Below are positions 14,539 to 14,836 of a stretch of DNA of 14,836 nt, one piece after another. Numbering within the stretch: the first letter of the stretch is position 1; each line of letters starts with the position of its first letter. The DNA comes from an uncultured Prevotella sp. (GTDB lineage: Bacteria > Bacteroidota > Bacteroidia > Bacteroidales > Bacteroidaceae). Location: the NCBI GenBank assembly GCA_900548585.1, contig URLI01000046.1, positions 1 through 14,836 of the forward strand, written 5' to 3'. A program made the translations under genes and the position numbers. Under the pieces are notes generated by a model that was not told where the DNA came from, did not search any database, and worked only from the letters and a program-made list of their open reading frames with translations.

Positions 14539-14836
14539 TCAATATGAGGCGGTGCATGGGATGCCGGCGGCTATGACGCGGGCGCATATCGCATCGAGCA
14601 CTTCGCGCGGCGCCTTGCGCAGTCCGTGGTCGGGAGTCTCGCGGTCGATGGTGTAAATCATAACGCCCTGCGGGGCAATATCCCTTAATTTCTCTATCCA
14701 CGGCATGACGTATTCGTCGCCGGTGTTGTCGATGTCGATCCCGCCGCTCGTCCCGCGCATGAACATTGTCTGGATTATGACATGCCCTCTGAAAAGCTTC
14801 ATCAGCTCCACTGTGCGGTTCACGTCGTAGCCGGCG
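14539..14836 (-). CDS. Radical SAM protein, C-terminal part only
   Basis: Ninety-nine codons run in from the right edge and end at TGA 14539-14541. The visible part begins AGYDVNRTVELMK and contains HVIIQTMFMRGTSGGIDIDNTGDEYVMPWIEKLRDIAPQGVMIYTIDRETPDHGLRKA, then a helix and a final strand, GIPCTASY. This reads as the last strands and helices of a radical SAM TIM barrel, of the type annotated as 'radical SAM protein' or Fe-S oxidoreductase in Bacteroidales. The CxxxCxxC cluster motif would lie outside the window, so the class rests on resemblance of the C-terminal half. The substrate is unknown. It is convergent with trxA. Confidence 0.7.
   Translation of the reverse strand, partial: AGYDVNRTVELMKLFRGHVIIQTMFMRGTSGGIDIDNTGDEYVMPWIEKLRDIAPQGVMIYTIDRETPDHGLRKAPREVLDAICARVIAAGIPCTASY

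Noticed and set aside
1..14836. Mobile element, phage, defence system, tRNA or rRNA
   Set aside because: I found no transposase, integrase, terminal repeats with target duplication, toxin-antitoxin pair, defence gene or tRNA-like fold. Gene content is core housekeeping.

Overview
The window looks like a piece of a Bacteroidota chromosome, most likely order Bacteroidales (Muribaculaceae, Prevotellaceae or a relative). Three things point there. The intergenic regions carry the Bacteroidota sigma-ABfr -7 box TAnnTTTG, with two textbook TTTG-N20-TAnnTTTG promoters ahead of rpsO and dnaE. Shine-Dalgarno sequences are almost absent. Several proteins (DUF4834, DUF3943, a Gram-negative YfhO) are typical of the phylum. 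Coding DNA is GC-rich and the promoter regions are AT-rich. I see no rRNA, tRNA, insertion sequence, phage gene or CRISPR array.

Layout. Positions 1-598 (-) hold most of an MTA/SAH nucleosidase gene, cut by the window edge. Divergent from it is a large YfhO-family membrane protein (710-3217, +), followed by rpsO (3299-3568, +) with its own strong promoter and a hairpin terminator. Convergent to rpsO is an 845-aa predicted envelope protein (3749-6286, -) that joins a stretch of about eleven 14-16-residue surface repeats to a DUF3943 domain. Divergent from that is birA (6499-7284, +), probably co-transcribed with pyrH (7309-8019, +). A 302-bp convergent gap (8020-8321) holds a four-copy 22-bp tandem repeat. 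Next, read leftward, is the phospholipid operon psd (9423-10109), pssA (8618-9331), DUF4834 gene (8322-8606). Divergent from psd is dnaE (10248-13958, +), then trxA (14087-14401, +), and finally the C-terminal part of a radical SAM protein (14539-14836, -).

How the genes work together. PssA makes phosphatidylserine from CDP-diacylglycerol and serine, and Psd decarboxylates it to phosphatidylethanolamine. The small membrane protein DUF4834 sits 11 bp behind pssA and is a candidate accessory factor. BirA activates biotin enzymes such as acetyl-CoA carboxylase, and PyrH makes UDP. DnaE, S15, thioredoxin and the nucleosidase are housekeeping functions.

Overall this is mostly an ordinary core region. 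The items worth a second look are the 22-bp tandem repeat after pyrH, the 16-bp perfect inverted repeat between rpsO and the DUF3943 gene, the repeat-DUF3943 architecture, and a birA start so close to its promoter box that the mRNA is probably leaderless or nearly so.
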